Assembly (NCBI RefSeq): GCF_008042045.1 | Contig: NZ_RDBP01000055.1 | Location: 1 to 36,353, forward strand | Reading direction: 5' to 3' | Source: Streptomyces sp. T39 | GTDB lineage: Bacteria; Actinomycetota; Actinomycetes; Streptomycetales; Streptomycetaceae | Length of the DNA stretch: 36,353 bases | Made by a program: the position numbers and the translations under genes | Notes under the pieces: generated by a model | What the model was told of the DNA's origin: nothing | Seen by the model: only the letters and a program-made list of their open reading frames with translations | The model's database searches: none | In this document: piece after piece, positions 25,362 through 36,303 of the stretch | Layout: every line of letters begins with the position of its first letter | Position numbering within the stretch: the first letter of the stretch is position 1

Positions 25362-26277
25362 CAGGTCTCTCCTTGTCACCGAGGTCGGGAACCCGGGTGT
25401 CCTCGTCCAACTCGTCCCGCACGACGTCCGCGTCCCGCACGCGTCCGCGCCGGGCAGGCGTCCGCGCCGAGCCGTGCCCCGAGGTACCTCCGGACCGACA
25501 GGAACAGCGGGACGCACAGGCACAGTAGGGCATTTGGTCGGCACCATCATCAGAAGGTCTGATTCTCGGTCAGAAACGATCGGCATTCCCTGCCGCCCAT
25601 GGAGCAGACGGGGAAGAGGACGGGGACGAACGGGAGCCGGTCACGCCCAACGGCCGCGTCGACGCGGCCACCACCGGCCCCGAGCAGCGTCGTTGTCACA
25701 CCGGGGCGGGAGAACGGCACACGGCGAGGGCACTCACGCGGAACGCGGTGGCTTCGACGGCCACGGGCCACGCCCGCCTCCGTGGCGGACGGTGGAAGCG
25801 GAGCCCACAGGGCGGGTGCGTCGTCGCCCAGCGGCGCGGCCCGCGTGCCCCTCTCGCCCGACCACCCCGGTCCGAGGCCCGCGGGGCGCCACAGCTGCCG
25901 CGCACGGTGACGGCCTGTGCCACCTCGACCGACCCGTCACGACCTTCCCTCACCCTCGGGCACCCCACCGGCCACCCATCGGGACCGGCGCCCTCCGGGC
26001 ACGCTCACTCGTCCGTGGCGAGGACGGCCGTGGCCGCGCCGCCACGCGCGGCACAGGGCGGGTGTCGGCACGGCCCTCCGACGCGTCGTGTCCCTTCCAC
26101 GAACACGGTCGGGCCCCGGAGTCGGAATGAGGTGGCACCGGCACGCATCGGACCGGACCCCCGTGCACCTCCCGCGAGGTGTGACCACGCTCCCGGCGGG
26201 CACTCGCGGCACCACGACGGGCCGGGCAGCGGGGCTGCGGGCCGGCCGGAGCGCAGTGGCGGGAGGAGGTGCCGGGC
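25362..26277. other. 916-bp gene-free divergent region
   Basis: No reading frame here has a ribosome binding site or resembles a protein family. About 25535-25590 is a notably AT-richer patch (CATTTGGTC ... TCAGAAACG) and is the best place for the promoter of the minus-strand gene. The rest looks like uniform high-GC spacer. Confidence 0.5.
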
Positions 26278-27399
26278 GTGGGGATGCGCCGGCTCCGCTG
26301 GGAGGTGGAGGCGGGAGCGGCCGCGGTGCGGCGGGCGTTCGCCGCGCCGGGCAGGGAACGCGACGCGGGTGTCCAGGCACTGAAGGCGGCGGGCGCCGCC
26401 GTCGCGGCGTGGGCGCTCGTGGGGTGGTGGTGGCAGGCGCCCATGGCGCTGATGGCGCCCTGGACGGCCGTCGCCCTGGTCCAGGGCACCGTCTACCGTT
26501 CGGTGCGCACGGGCGTGCAGCAGCTGGCGCTCATCACGGCGGGCACCCTCCTCGCCGCGGGCGCGGCGCTGGCCACCGGCAGCGTCATGGCGGCGATGGC
26601 GCTGGCCCTCCCTCCCGCCGCCCTGCTCGGCGCGCACAACCGCTTCGGCGACCAGGGGGTCTACGCCCCGACCACGGTGATCTTCGTGCTCGCGTACGGG
26701 ACGTTCTCCGGCTACGACATCGCACACCGGCTCGGTGAGGCGGCGGTGGGCGCCGCGATCGGCATCGCCGTCAACGCGCTGCTGCTGCCCCCGGTCCATC
26801 TGCGGGGCGTACGGGAGTCGCTCGCCACCCTGGCCGGGGAGAGCACGGATCTGCTCCGGCTGATGGCCGACGACGTCGAGTCCGGAGGCGACGAGGCGGA
26901 CGCGCAGCGGTGGAAGGACCGGATGCGCAGCCTCACGTCGGCCCTGGAGGGCCTGCGCAGCGCACGGACGTGGAGCAGGGAGAGCTACCGCTTCAACCCG
27001 GGTCACCGCCTGCGCCGCGGGGCGCGCCGCCCTCCGCCCATCGAGCACGACCTCTACTGGGAACGCTTCATGGAGCGGCTGGCGGCGCTGGTGGACAATC
27101 TCGCCGCGGGCGCGGCGCAGGAGCGGGATCTCGCGCTGCCCCCGCCGGGACGGCTCGGCGTGCTGGCGCGGCTGCTGCGCGCCGTCGCCGACGTCTGCGA
27201 GTGGGACCGCACCCGCTGGGGCCTGCCGCCCGGCGAGGCCGACCGGGCCGAGCGCGAGGCGGCGCTCGCCCGGGCCGAGGACGCGCTGGCGGACCTCAAG
27301 GCGGGGCTGGGCTCGTACGACCAGGAGACGGCGGTCGCCCTCGGCGCCGTGGCAGCGTCCGGCCAGCAGCTGCTGGGCCTGGTCCGTGCCGGGGAGTGA
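26278..27399 (+). CDS. FUSC/aromatic-acid-exporter-type membrane protein
   Basis: About 373 residues. The GTG at 26278 sits nine bases after GGAGGAGG, which favours it over GTG 26269 and ATG 26284. The first 170 residues carry several hydrophobic segments (AAVAAWALVGWWW, LALITAGTLLAAGAALATG, VYAPTTVIFVLAYGTF, AVGAAIGIAVNALLLPP), matching the FUSC/ArAE membrane domain. The C-terminal 200 residues are helical and charged, probably cytoplasmic. The family includes aromatic-acid and other organic-anion exporters; the substrate here is unknown. It converges on the phosphatase gene with 33 bases between stops. Confidence 0.85.
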   Translation: MGMRRLRWEVEAGAAAVRRAFAAPGRERDAGVQALKAAGAAVAAWALVGWWWQAPMALMAPWTAVALVQGTVYRSVRTGVQQLALITAGTLLAAGAALATGSVMAAMALALPPAALLGAHNRFGDQGVYAPTTVIFVLAYGTFSGYDIAHRLGEAAVGAAIGIAVNALLLPPVHLRGVRESLATLAGESTDLLRLMADDVESGGDEADAQRWKDRMRSLTSALEGLRSARTWSRESYRFNPGHRLRRGARRPPPIEHDLYWERFMERLAALVDNLAAGAAQERDLALPPPGRLGVLARLLRAVADVCEWDRTRWGLPPGEADRAEREAALARAEDALADLKAGLGSYDQETAVALGAVAASGQQLLGLVRAGE

Positions 27400-27432
27400 G
27401 CCGCCGGCCGTCCGCCCGGGACTGCGGGACGG

Positions 27433-28653
27433 TCAGCCGGGCCGGGGCGCCGCCGGCTGCGGCGGCAGGGGCTGGGCGGGGACGAGCGCGGTGTCCCAGT
27501 CGAGGCGGAGGATGGCGAGGTCGTCGGTGTGCCGGTCCGCGTTGAGCTTGCGCACGTCCGCGATGAGCCGGTCGAGCAGGGCGTCGGGATCGGTGACGGA
27601 CGCGGCGTTCAGCAGGCGCAGCAGCCCGTCCGTGCCGAGCCGGCTGCGGTGGGTGTCGGTGTGGCCCTCGATGAGACCGTCCGTGTAGACGGTGAGCGCT
27701 CCGCTGCGGGGCAGCGGCACGGTGGTGGCCGGCCACAGCTCGACCCCGGGGGCGATGCCGAGCGCGATGCCGTGCCGGGCGGGGAGTTCGCGGGTGGTGC
27801 CGTCGCTGGTGAGCAGGGGCTCGTGGTGTCCGGCCAGGTGGAGGGTGACCGTGCGGGCCCGGAGGTCGAGGGTGAGAAGGGTGCAGGTGGTGAACATGTC
27901 GGACCGGCCGCGTTCCGCGATCAGCATCTGTTCGAGCAGCCGCAGGAGCTCGGCCCCGCGGTGGCCCCCCAGGACCAGGGCGCGCCAGGCGATGCGCAGA
28001 CAGACGCCGAGCGCCGCCGCGTCGGGGCCGTGGCCGCTGACGTCTCCGACGACGGCGTGCACCAGGTGGTCCCCGGTCTCGACCACGTCCAGGAAGTCGC
28101 CGCCGAGCAGGGCGCGCTCCCGGCCGGGGAGGTAGCGAGTGGTGGCGGTGGCGGTGGTGGCACCGAGCATGAGGGGCGGCAGCAGACCGCGCTCCAGGCG
28201 GGCGTTCTCCTGGGCCCGCAGTTCGCCGGCCTGGAGGGCGGCCTTGGCCCGTTCCGCCTGCTTCCGCTGGACTGCGTAGCGGACGACCCGTTGCAGCAGG
28301 TCGGGGTCCACCTTGCCCTTGACCAGGTAGTCCTGGGCTCCGGTGGCGAGCGCCTCGACGCCCGCGTGGGTCTCGGAGAGCCCGGTGAGCACGACGACGG
28401 CGGTGTCCGGCGCCGCTTCCTGGACGGCGCCGACCAGGCTCAGGCCGGAGGCGTCGGGCAGGTGCAGGTCCAGCAGGACACAGGCGGCGGGCCGTTCCGC
28501 GAGTGCGGTGCGGGCCGCGGCCAGGCTCTTGTGCCAGACGAGGGTGTGCGACAGACCGGTGTCGACGAGGAGTTCCTCCACGAGGAGGGCGTCACCGGCG
28601 TCGTCCTCGACGAGGAGGATGTCGTAGTGCTGCTCGGCGGCGGGGGCGCTCAC
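27433..28653 (-). CDS. Response-regulator receiver fused to PP2C (SpoIIE-type) phosphatase
   Basis: 406 residues from GTG 28653, overlapping the kinase stop as GTGA. Residues 8-125 are a receiver (ILLVEDDAGDA; phospho-acceptor Asp62 in LLDLHLPD; Lys111 in YLVKGKV). A helical linker follows, then a PP2C/SpoIIE domain (about 180-395) with GGDFLDV, VVGDVSGHG, YTDGLIEG and TDDLAILRL, which supply the metal-binding aspartates. It likely dephosphorylates an anti-anti-sigma factor in response to the adjacent kinase. The protein target is not in this window. Confidence 0.92.
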   Translation of the reverse strand: MSAPAAEQHYDILLVEDDAGDALLVEELLVDTGLSHTLVWHKSLAAARTALAERPAACVLLDLHLPDASGLSLVGAVQEAAPDTAVVVLTGLSETHAGVEALATGAQDYLVKGKVDPDLLQRVVRYAVQRKQAERAKAALQAGELRAQENARLERGLLPPLMLGATTATATTRYLPGRERALLGGDFLDVVETGDHLVHAVVGDVSGHGPDAAALGVCLRIAWRALVLGGHRGAELLRLLEQMLIAERGRSDMFTTCTLLTLDLRARTVTLHLAGHHEPLLTSDGTTRELPARHGIALGIAPGVELWPATTVPLPRSGALTVYTDGLIEGHTDTHRSRLGTDGLLRLLNAASVTDPDALLDRLIADVRKLNADRHTDDLAILRLDWDTALVPAQPLPPQPAAPRPG

Positions 28654-30314
28654 GGGGTCGCCTCCCCTCTGCCGGCGGTGCCGTCGGCACCGTCCGTGCC
28701 GTCCGTGCCGTCGGGGTCCCCGGCGGGCTCCGGGCTGTGGACGGGGAGGGTGAAGGTGAAGCGGCTGCCGGGGTGGTGGCCGGGGTCGAGGGCGATGACG
28801 CCCCCGTGGAACTCGACGACCTTCTTGCACATGGCCAGGCCGATGCCGTTGCCCGGGTAGGCGTCCTTCGTGTGCAGGCGCTGGAAGATGACGAAGATCT
28901 TCTCGGCGAACTCGGGGGCGATGCCGATGCCGTTGTCGCTGACGGCCAGCCGCCACCACGCGCCGTCGCGTTCGGCCTCGATGCGGATGCGCGGCGGGGT
29001 GTCCTGGCTGCGGAACTTGATCGCGTTCGAGACCAGGTTCTGCAGCAGCATGCCCAGCTGGGTGGAGTCGCCGATGACGGTGGGGAGCGGGTCCCGGGTG
29101 ACGACCGCCCCCGTCTCCTCGACGGTGACGCTCAGCGACTCCAGGACACGGTCGGCGAGGGCGTCCAGGTCGACGGTGTTCTGCTGGTTGTGGACCCGGC
29201 CGACGCGCGAGAAGTCCAGCAGGTCGTTGATGAGGGTCTGCATGCGGTTCGCCCCGTCGACGGCGAAGCCGATGTACTGGTCGGCCCGGTCGTCGAGCTG
29301 GCCCCCGTAGCGGCGCTGGAGGAGCTGTGTGAAGCTCGACACCTTCCGCAGCGGCTCCTGGAGGTCGTGCGAGGCGACGTAGGCGAACTGCTCGAGTTCC
29401 GCGTTGGAGCGCTGGAGGTCCGCCGTCTGCTCGTCCAGCAGCCGGCGGCTCGCCTCGGCGGCCTCCAGCTCGTCGACGAGCCGGCGGCGCATCGCCTCCA
29501 CGTCGGCGCCCAGCGCCCGCAGATCGGCGGGGCCCGCGGTGTCCACGGGCTGGTCGAAACGGCCCGCGGCCACGGTCCGGGCCTGGGCCCGCAGGCGGGC
29601 GAGAGGCTCCGTGATGCCGCGGCGCACGCCCTCGAAGGCGACGAGCGCGAGCAGGCCGACCAGGGCGGCGATCGCGCCGAGGACGAGGTTGCGCAGGAAG
29701 GCCGCGCGGTCGAGGGCGTCACGGGCCGCGGAGCGGACGTCCTGGAGGTGGTCCTGCTGTGCGTCGCTCGCGGCGCGGACGGCGTCGAAGAGCTTCTTGC
29801 CCTCGGCCGCGCTCACTCCGGCGGCCGCCTCGGGCGCCGGGGACTCGACGACCGGGCGCGCGTAGCGCCGCTGCCACGTCCCGGCCGCCGTCTCCACGGC
29901 GGCGAGGTCGGCCACGGCGCGTGCGTCGTGGCGGACGAGCGAGCTGAGTCGCTTCGCCGAGGTCTCCTGGTCGCTCAGGCCCTGTTCCCAGGGAGCGAGG
30001 AACTCCTGCTGACCGGCGACGCTGTAGCCGCGTACCCCGGTCTCCTGGTTGAGCAGCGCGGCCTCCATGCGCTCCGCCTCGATCAGCGCGGGCGAGTGGA
30101 TGTCGACCAGCCGGCCGGTGATGTCCTCGCTGCGTGACAGGGACCACACGCCGAGGGACAGCAAGCCCAGGAGGACCGCCAGGGCCACGGACACACCGGC
30201 GACGAGCCACTGCCTCGTCGTCCAGCTGCCCACACGCGGGCGCCCTACGCCGGGCCCCCGGCCGTCCCGGGTCCCTCCGGGCGCCGATGCGCCGCTCGTC
30301 GTGCTGTCCGACAT
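28650..30314 (-). CDS. CHASE3-HAMP sensor histidine kinase
   Basis: 554 residues from ATG 30314, with GGGGAGGGG upstream. Two transmembrane helices (about 36-59 and 208-230) flank an extracytoplasmic CHASE3-like domain (NQETGVRGYSVAG). HAMP follows (231-285), then a coiled coil, an H-box with His316 in AYVASHDLQEPLRKVSSF, an N-box (NLVSNAIKF), G1 (DNGIGI) and G2 (GNGIGL). The C-terminus has a short GTDGTDGADG run. It is translationally coupled to the receiver-phosphatase, so the pair likely signals together. Confidence 0.93.
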   Translation of the reverse strand: MSDSTTSGASAPGGTRDGRGPGVGRPRVGSWTTRQWLVAGVSVALAVLLGLLSLGVWSLSRSEDITGRLVDIHSPALIEAERMEAALLNQETGVRGYSVAGQQEFLAPWEQGLSDQETSAKRLSSLVRHDARAVADLAAVETAAGTWQRRYARPVVESPAPEAAAGVSAAEGKKLFDAVRAASDAQQDHLQDVRSAARDALDRAAFLRNLVLGAIAALVGLLALVAFEGVRRGITEPLARLRAQARTVAAGRFDQPVDTAGPADLRALGADVEAMRRRLVDELEAAEASRRLLDEQTADLQRSNAELEQFAYVASHDLQEPLRKVSSFTQLLQRRYGGQLDDRADQYIGFAVDGANRMQTLINDLLDFSRVGRVHNQQNTVDLDALADRVLESLSVTVEETGAVVTRDPLPTVIGDSTQLGMLLQNLVSNAIKFRSQDTPPRIRIEAERDGAWWRLAVSDNGIGIAPEFAEKIFVIFQRLHTKDAYPGNGIGLAMCKKVVEFHGGVIALDPGHHPGSRFTFTLPVHSPEPAGDPDGTDGTDGADGTAGRGEATP

Positions 30315-30385
30315 GACCGCCCCTCCCCTGCGCCGCCTCTCCTGGGGTAGGCAGGCGGCCAACTGTACCCTCACGGCAACAGTCG

Positions 30386-30415
30386 TTGTCGGGCGAGGAG
30401 GGGACCCTTTAAGGT
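30386..30415 (+). promoter_or_regulatory. Likely promoter of the Rcp1-like receiver gene
   Basis: TTGTCG at 30386-30391 and TAAGGT at 30410-30415 are 18 bases apart, close to the Streptomyces housekeeping pattern. The surrounding 320-base spacer (30315-30634) is divergent. On the minus strand a TACAGT box lies nearby for the kinase gene, with only a weak -35, so the two promoters may overlap. Confidence 0.5.
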
Positions 30416-30634
30416 GGGCGCATGCATACTTCCGCCCGTCCACGCCGGTCCGCCGCCCTCGGGTGACCCGAGCCCCCGGCAGCGCTGCGGCCGCACCGGC
30501 CGGCGACCTCGGACGGACGGTCGCGCCGGCGGACCGCGCGCCCGCACACGGCCGGTGCGCATGCGCATGACCGCCTTCCCCCCTTCGAGCCGTCGCCCCG
30601 GCGGGCGCGGCGCCGAGCGAACCCGGAGCACACA

Positions 30635-31063
30635 GTGATGACCGCAGCACCCCCCTACGACGTGCTTCTGGTCGAGGACGACGTCGCCGACGCCATGCTC
30701 ATCGAGGACGCACTCAGCGCTCACGGCGCGCGCAACCTGACGAAGGTCGAGGACGGCGTCGCGGCACTGGAGTACCTCCGCGACGCGTCGAACCCGCGGC
30801 CCGACCTCATCGTGCTCGACCTGAACATGCCGCGGATGAACGGCCGCGAGCTGCTGGCCATCGTGAAGGCCGACGAGAACCTGCGGTCGATCCCCGTGGT
30901 GGTGCTGACGACGTCCTCCGCGCCGGACGACGTGACGGACGCCTACCACCACTACGCGAACGCCTATGTGACCAAGCCGGTCAACCTGGACGAGTTCGAG
31001 CGCGCGGTGCAGAGCATCGACGCGTTCTACCTCGACACGATCACCAAGCCCCCGCGCTCCTAG
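30635..31063 (+). CDS. Single-domain response regulator (Rcp1-like)
   Basis: About 142 residues: GTG 30635, or ATG 30638 one codon later, both served by GGAG. It is a whole receiver and nothing else: VEDDVADAML, phospho-acceptor Asp in IVLDLNMPRMNG, the conserved VLTTS and YVTKPVNLDEF with Lys. Such Rcp1-type receivers pair with CHASE3/phytochrome-like kinases, and this one is divergent from just such a kinase. It has no output domain, so it likely works as a phosphate sink or adaptor. Confidence 0.9.
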   Translation: MMTAAPPYDVLLVEDDVADAMLIEDALSAHGARNLTKVEDGVAALEYLRDASNPRPDLIVLDLNMPRMNGRELLAIVKADENLRSIPVVVLTTSSAPDDVTDAYHHYANAYVTKPVNLDEFERAVQSIDAFYLDTITKPPRS

Positions 31064-31124
31064 GACCCTTCGTCCGGATCCGGCGGGCTCGCGTGCCCTG
31101 ATCCGGAGGAAAGGCCCTGGGGCT

Positions 31125-32123
<999 letters not shown>

Positions 32124-32396
32124 CCGTGTGTCCGTTCCTCGTGCGGCCGGCTGTCGCCCGCCGTGCTCCGCCGTTTCCTGCTGACGGGTACGACTCTGCC
32201 GGGACGGGACACCGGTGCCATCCGTAGCACCACTGGTGGTGGGCACGGGGGCCGCGCCGGACCGCCTGTGTCCGCGAACTCCCCCGAGAATGTCCGCGAT
32301 CGGTAACGGACGCATCCGGCACCGCCCTTTCCCCGTCCTGCCAGGTGGTTCCGAAGGGACCGGGACGACAGGCGACAGGGCGGAAGCGGGGCGGAC

Positions 32397-33170
32397 ATGG
32401 CGCGACACGGCGGCGAGCGGAGCTGGTACGGCAAAGCGGTCGGCGCGGCACTCGGGGTGACGCTGCTGGCCGTCGGTGCCTCGGTGTGGACCGCGCAGGC
32501 CGGCGCCGTGGGCGGCCCTTCGCCGCGGGCCACCGCCCCCGCGAAGCCGGGCGGCGCCGTCGAGCGGGTCTCGGCCGAGATCGCGCACGCCTCCGACAAG
32601 GGACCACGTGGCGTCAACATCACCATCGACGACGGCCCGGACCCGCAGTGGACTCCCCAGGTGCTCGCCCTGCTGGAGGAGTTCGGGGTGAAGGCCACGT
32701 TCTGCGTGACCGGGATCCAGGCGCAGGCACACCCGGACCTCGTGAAGGACGTGGTCGCGGCCGGACACCGGTTGTGCGACCACTCGGTGTCGCACGACAC
32801 CACCATGGACAAGAAGCCCGAGGCCTACCAGTCACGGGAGATCCTCGATGCCGAGCGCATGATCACGGAGGCGTCCGGAGGAGTACGGCCCCTGTACTAC
32901 CGGGCGCCGGGCGGGGCGTTCACGCCGTACAGCCGCGAGCTGGCCGCTTCCCGGGGCATGCGCCCGCTGGGCTGGAACGTCGACACCAAGGACTTCGAGC
33001 AGCCCGGAGCGGACGCCATCGTCGCGACCGTCGAACGGGAGCTGCCCAACGGCCCCACGCTCCTGTTCCACGACGCGGGCGGCGACCGCTCCCAGACCGT
33101 CGAAGCCCTGCGCCGGGTGCTGCCCCGGCTCGCCGAGCAGGGGTACGGGTTCGGCTTCCCGGTGCGCTGA
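32397..33170 (+). CDS. Secreted polysaccharide deacetylase (NodB/CE4)
   Basis: 257 residues, ATG 32397. A positively charged N-terminus and hydrophobic segment (about 13-36) form a signal peptide or anchor. The CE4 motifs are all present: TIDDGPD (Asp78, Asp79), HSVSH (His129, His133), RAPGG (Arg169), NVDTKDF and LFHDAGG (His225). It should remove acetyl groups from cell-wall or chitin-like glycans outside the cell. A 273-base divergent spacer separates it from the hydrolase. Confidence 0.92.
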   Translation: MARHGGERSWYGKAVGAALGVTLLAVGASVWTAQAGAVGGPSPRATAPAKPGGAVERVSAEIAHASDKGPRGVNITIDDGPDPQWTPQVLALLEEFGVKATFCVTGIQAQAHPDLVKDVVAAGHRLCDHSVSHDTTMDKKPEAYQSREILDAERMITEASGGVRPLYYRAPGGAFTPYSRELAASRGMRPLGWNVDTKDFEQPGADAIVATVERELPNGPTLLFHDAGGDRSQTVEALRRVLPRLAEQGYGFGFPVR

Positions 33171-33261
33171 ACGCTGCGCCGTCGCGCGCCGTGGACGTCT
33201 CCACCCGATGCTCCGTCCACCCGATGCGCGACCGCTCCCGCCCGAGGGCGCCGCGCGGCGG

Positions 33262-36183
33262 TCAGTGTCCTCGGTCCAGGAGGCGGACCAGGTCCGCGCG
33301 GGAGCTGATGCCCAGCTTCGGATAGACCTTGTACAAGTGGTACTCCACGGTGCGGGGGCTCAGGAACAGCCTGGCCGCGACGTCCTTGTTGGACGCGCCG
33401 TCCGCGACAAGGCGCGCGATCCGCAGCTCCTGCGGGGTGAGCGCGGCGAGGGCGTGCGGACCCGTGGGGTCGGCGCTCTCGCCCGCCGCGCGCAGCTCGC
33501 CCCGCGCGCGCTGCTCCCACGGCCCGGCGTCGAGCCGCCGGAAGGACTCGACGGCCTCGCGCAGATGGTCGCGTGCCTCGCCGATCCGCCGGGCACGGCG
33601 CAGCCGTTCGCCGAGCAGCAGGGCGCTGCGCGCCCGGTCCCAGTCGGCGCCGGGGTCGCCGGAGAGGTGGGCCAGGGCCTCCTCCAGGAGCGTCACGGCC
33701 TCGTCGTCGTCGACGGAGACGAGCGCGCGGCAGCGGGCGAGCCGGGCACGTTCGCGGCCGGACGCCGCGTGGGCCGACCAGCGCTCCAGGAAGGCGAGGG
33801 CCGTTCGGGCCGCGGGACCGTCACCGGCGGCCGCCGCGGCCTCGACCCGGTCGGCGGCGGAGCCCCAGGCGACCACCGGGCTCCCGGCGCCCGGTCCCGC
33901 GTCGGCGAGCGCGGTCAGCCGCCGGTGCGCCCGGTCGAAGCGCCCGAGGCCGAGGTCGAGCAGCCCCAGGGCGTAGGAGGCGACGCCGGCGCGGAGTCCG
34001 AGCCGGTGGGGAATGGCGATGGCGAGGGCGTCCTGCGCGTGCGCCCGGCAGAGGTCCTCCTGGCCGCGGACGGCGGCGCAGACGGCGAGGTTGGCCAGGT
34101 GGGCCGCCGCGGAGTTGGTGAGACCCGCTTCCCCGGCGAGTGCCAGGCCCTCGGTGGACAGGGCGGCGCTCAGGGCGAAGCGGCTGTTCATGCGCTCGGC
34201 GGTGGCCGCGTTCTCCAGGACGACCGGCAGCGTGCCCGCCAGCGAGGACATCCGGGCGACGGCGCCGGCCCGTGCCCCGTACCCGGCGGCGGCGTCGCTC
34301 TCGCCGAGCAGGCTGGCGGCCGCAGCGGCCCACAACAGCGCGGCCGCGTCGTCCGCGGTGTCGGGGACCGCCGCCAGTGCGCTGCGGAGCAGGGGCACTC
34401 CGCGGTCGCGGTCCCCGTCCTCCAGCGCACCGCACCCCGCCAGGACGGCGCGCAGGAAGACGTCGGCGGGCTGGTCCGAAGGGCCGGCGGGAAGGGCGTC
34501 GACCCGGCGGCCGATGCGCACGGTGGCGTCGGTGTCGCCCACGCAGGCGGCGGCCTCGGCGGCGTCCGCGAGCAGGGCGAGCCTGCCGGGCGCCCGGTCC
34601 GCCGCGTCGAGGAAGATGCGCAGGGCGTCGGCGGCGTCGCCGGCGTTGAGTGCGAAACGGCCGCGCAGCTGGGCGAGTTCGGCGAGCAGAGCGGGGTCGG
34701 CGGCGAGTTCGTGGGCCGCCGCGAGGGCGCTGTGCGCCTGGCCGGGCCGGCCACCGAGCCAGGCCGCCGTCGCCGCGTCGGTCAGCCTGCGGGCGCGGGC
34801 CGCGGGGTCGGGCGTCAGCTGGGCCGCGCGGGTGAGGACATCGGCGGCGTCCGCGTGGCCGCCGCGGGCTCGTGCCCTGTCCGCGGCGGCGGACAGGGCG
34901 GCGGCGATGGTCTCGTCGGGTCCGACCGCGGCGGCCGCCAGATGTGCGGCTCTGCGGTCCGCCTCCCCCGCCTCGCCATGGGCGGCGGCGAGCGCCTCGT
35001 GCGCGGCACGCCGCTCCGGGGGGCTCGCGGCGGCGTGCACGGCGGAGCGGACGAGCGGGTGGCGGAAGGCGATCGCGGCGGGCCCGGCCTCGATCAGTCC
35101 GGCGGCCTCCGCCGGCTCCAGGGCGTGCTCCTGCGCCCCGAGCCCGGCGGCCGCGGCGAGGATCACCCGGGGGTCGCCCCGGCCGTCGAGTGCGGCGACG
35201 AGCAGCATCCGGCGCGTGGCCGCGGGCAGCGCCGCCAGCCGGCTCTCGTAGGCGGCGGCGATCCGGTCGCCGAGCGGCAGCGGGTCGGGCAGCGGGTCGC
35301 GGCCCGCCAGTTGACCGTCCGTGAGGAGGGCGGCGGTCTCGCGGAGGGCGAGCGGGTTGCCGCCGGTGGCCTCGGTGACGCGGCCGGCGACCCGGGGGCT
35401 CGGTCGGGTGCCGGTCCAGGAGGCGAGGGCGGTGGCGGCGGCCTCGGCGTCCAGCCCGGTCAGCGCCTGCTGCGGCAGGTCGCGCAGGGTGTGCCGGGTG
35501 TCGGGGGTGTCGCGGGTGGCGATCAGCAGGCCCACGGCGTCGCCGTCCAGGCGGCGGGCGGCGAACAGCAGGGCGTCGGCGGACGCCCGGTCGACCCAGT
35601 GGAAGTCGTCGACGACGCACAGCAGTCCGTGCGGCCGTCCCGCCTCCTCCAGCAGCGACAGCACTCCGGCGGCCACCAGGAAGCGGTCGGACGCGGTCGG
35701 CGGGGCCGCCAGCCCGAGCGCACCGCGGACGGCGTCACGCTGCGGGTCCGGCAGGGCGTCGGCGAGGGCCGCGACCGGGCGCAGCAGCTGGTGCAGGGCG
35801 GCGAAGGCCAGGCCGGTCTCCGGTTCGGCGCCCGTGGCCCGCAGGACCCTGGCGGGCGCGGCACGCCCGGCGGCGTGCCGCAGCAGCGCCGACTTGCCGA
35901 CACCGGGCTCGCCGCGCATCACCAGGGCGCGTCCCGCGCCGGACCGGACGGCGTCGAGCAGCCCGGTCACGGCGGCGAGTTCGGCCGAGCGGCCGGCGAG
36001 CCCGGCACCGCTCCCGGCACGTGTGCCCGGGCGTCCGTCCCGTCCGTCACGGCTCCCGGCGAGCACGTCAGAGCGCCCGTCACGTCCGGGACCGCTCCCG
36101 GCGAGCACGTCCGGGCGCCCGTCACGTCCGGGACCGCTCCCGGCGAATCCGTCCGGGCGCCCGTCACGTCCGTCCCCCGGCAT
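33262..36183 (-). CDS. Full-length LAL-type LuxR regulator
   Basis: 973 residues from ATG 36183. Residues 5-60 are four copies of a 14-residue Gly/Arg/Asp repeat. The ATPase has Walker A GEPGVGKS (about 93-100) and Walker B LLCVVDDFHWVD. A TPR-like middle of about 500 residues follows, then a C-terminal LuxR helix-turn-helix (LTPQELRIARLVADGASNKDVAARLFLSPRTVEYHLYKVYPKL). It should bind DNA in response to an unknown small molecule. Part or all of the repeat arm may precede the true start, since no strong ribosome binding site supports 36183. The start is therefore less sure than the product. Confidence 0.9.
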   Translation of the reverse strand: MPGDGRDGRPDGFAGSGPGRDGRPDVLAGSGPGRDGRSDVLAGSRDGRDGRPGTRAGSGAGLAGRSAELAAVTGLLDAVRSGAGRALVMRGEPGVGKSALLRHAAGRAAPARVLRATGAEPETGLAFAALHQLLRPVAALADALPDPQRDAVRGALGLAAPPTASDRFLVAAGVLSLLEEAGRPHGLLCVVDDFHWVDRASADALLFAARRLDGDAVGLLIATRDTPDTRHTLRDLPQQALTGLDAEAAATALASWTGTRPSPRVAGRVTEATGGNPLALRETAALLTDGQLAGRDPLPDPLPLGDRIAAAYESRLAALPAATRRMLLVAALDGRGDPRVILAAAAGLGAQEHALEPAEAAGLIEAGPAAIAFRHPLVRSAVHAAASPPERRAAHEALAAAHGEAGEADRRAAHLAAAAVGPDETIAAALSAAADRARARGGHADAADVLTRAAQLTPDPAARARRLTDAATAAWLGGRPGQAHSALAAAHELAADPALLAELAQLRGRFALNAGDAADALRIFLDAADRAPGRLALLADAAEAAACVGDTDATVRIGRRVDALPAGPSDQPADVFLRAVLAGCGALEDGDRDRGVPLLRSALAAVPDTADDAAALLWAAAAASLLGESDAAAGYGARAGAVARMSSLAGTLPVVLENAATAERMNSRFALSAALSTEGLALAGEAGLTNSAAAHLANLAVCAAVRGQEDLCRAHAQDALAIAIPHRLGLRAGVASYALGLLDLGLGRFDRAHRRLTALADAGPGAGSPVVAWGSAADRVEAAAAAGDGPAARTALAFLERWSAHAASGRERARLARCRALVSVDDDEAVTLLEEALAHLSGDPGADWDRARSALLLGERLRRARRIGEARDHLREAVESFRRLDAGPWEQRARGELRAAGESADPTGPHALAALTPQELRIARLVADGASNKDVAARLFLSPRTVEYHLYKVYPKLGISSRADLVRLLDRGH
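36004..36171 (-). repeat. 42-bp tandem repeat at the LAL N-terminus (4 copies)
   Basis: Four 42-base units encode variants of GRDGRPDVLAGSGP. The two inner upstream units are nearly identical and the last is the most diverged. The unit keeps the frame. Confidence 0.8.
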
Positions 36184-36303
36184 GCGGCTGCCCCCTGGCT
36201 GCTCGTGGGCCCGGCCGTGTGCCGTGCGTCGCCCCCCGGGCGACTGTACCTCTCGATGATCACGCGCCAGGGGCCCGCCCGCCGGGGCCGGGGCAACGGG
36301 CCT

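Noticed and set aside
25748..26383. Possible genes in the 25.4-26.3 kb spacer
   Set aside because: Frames on both strands there have no ribosome binding site, no family resemblance and compositions typical of shadow frames.
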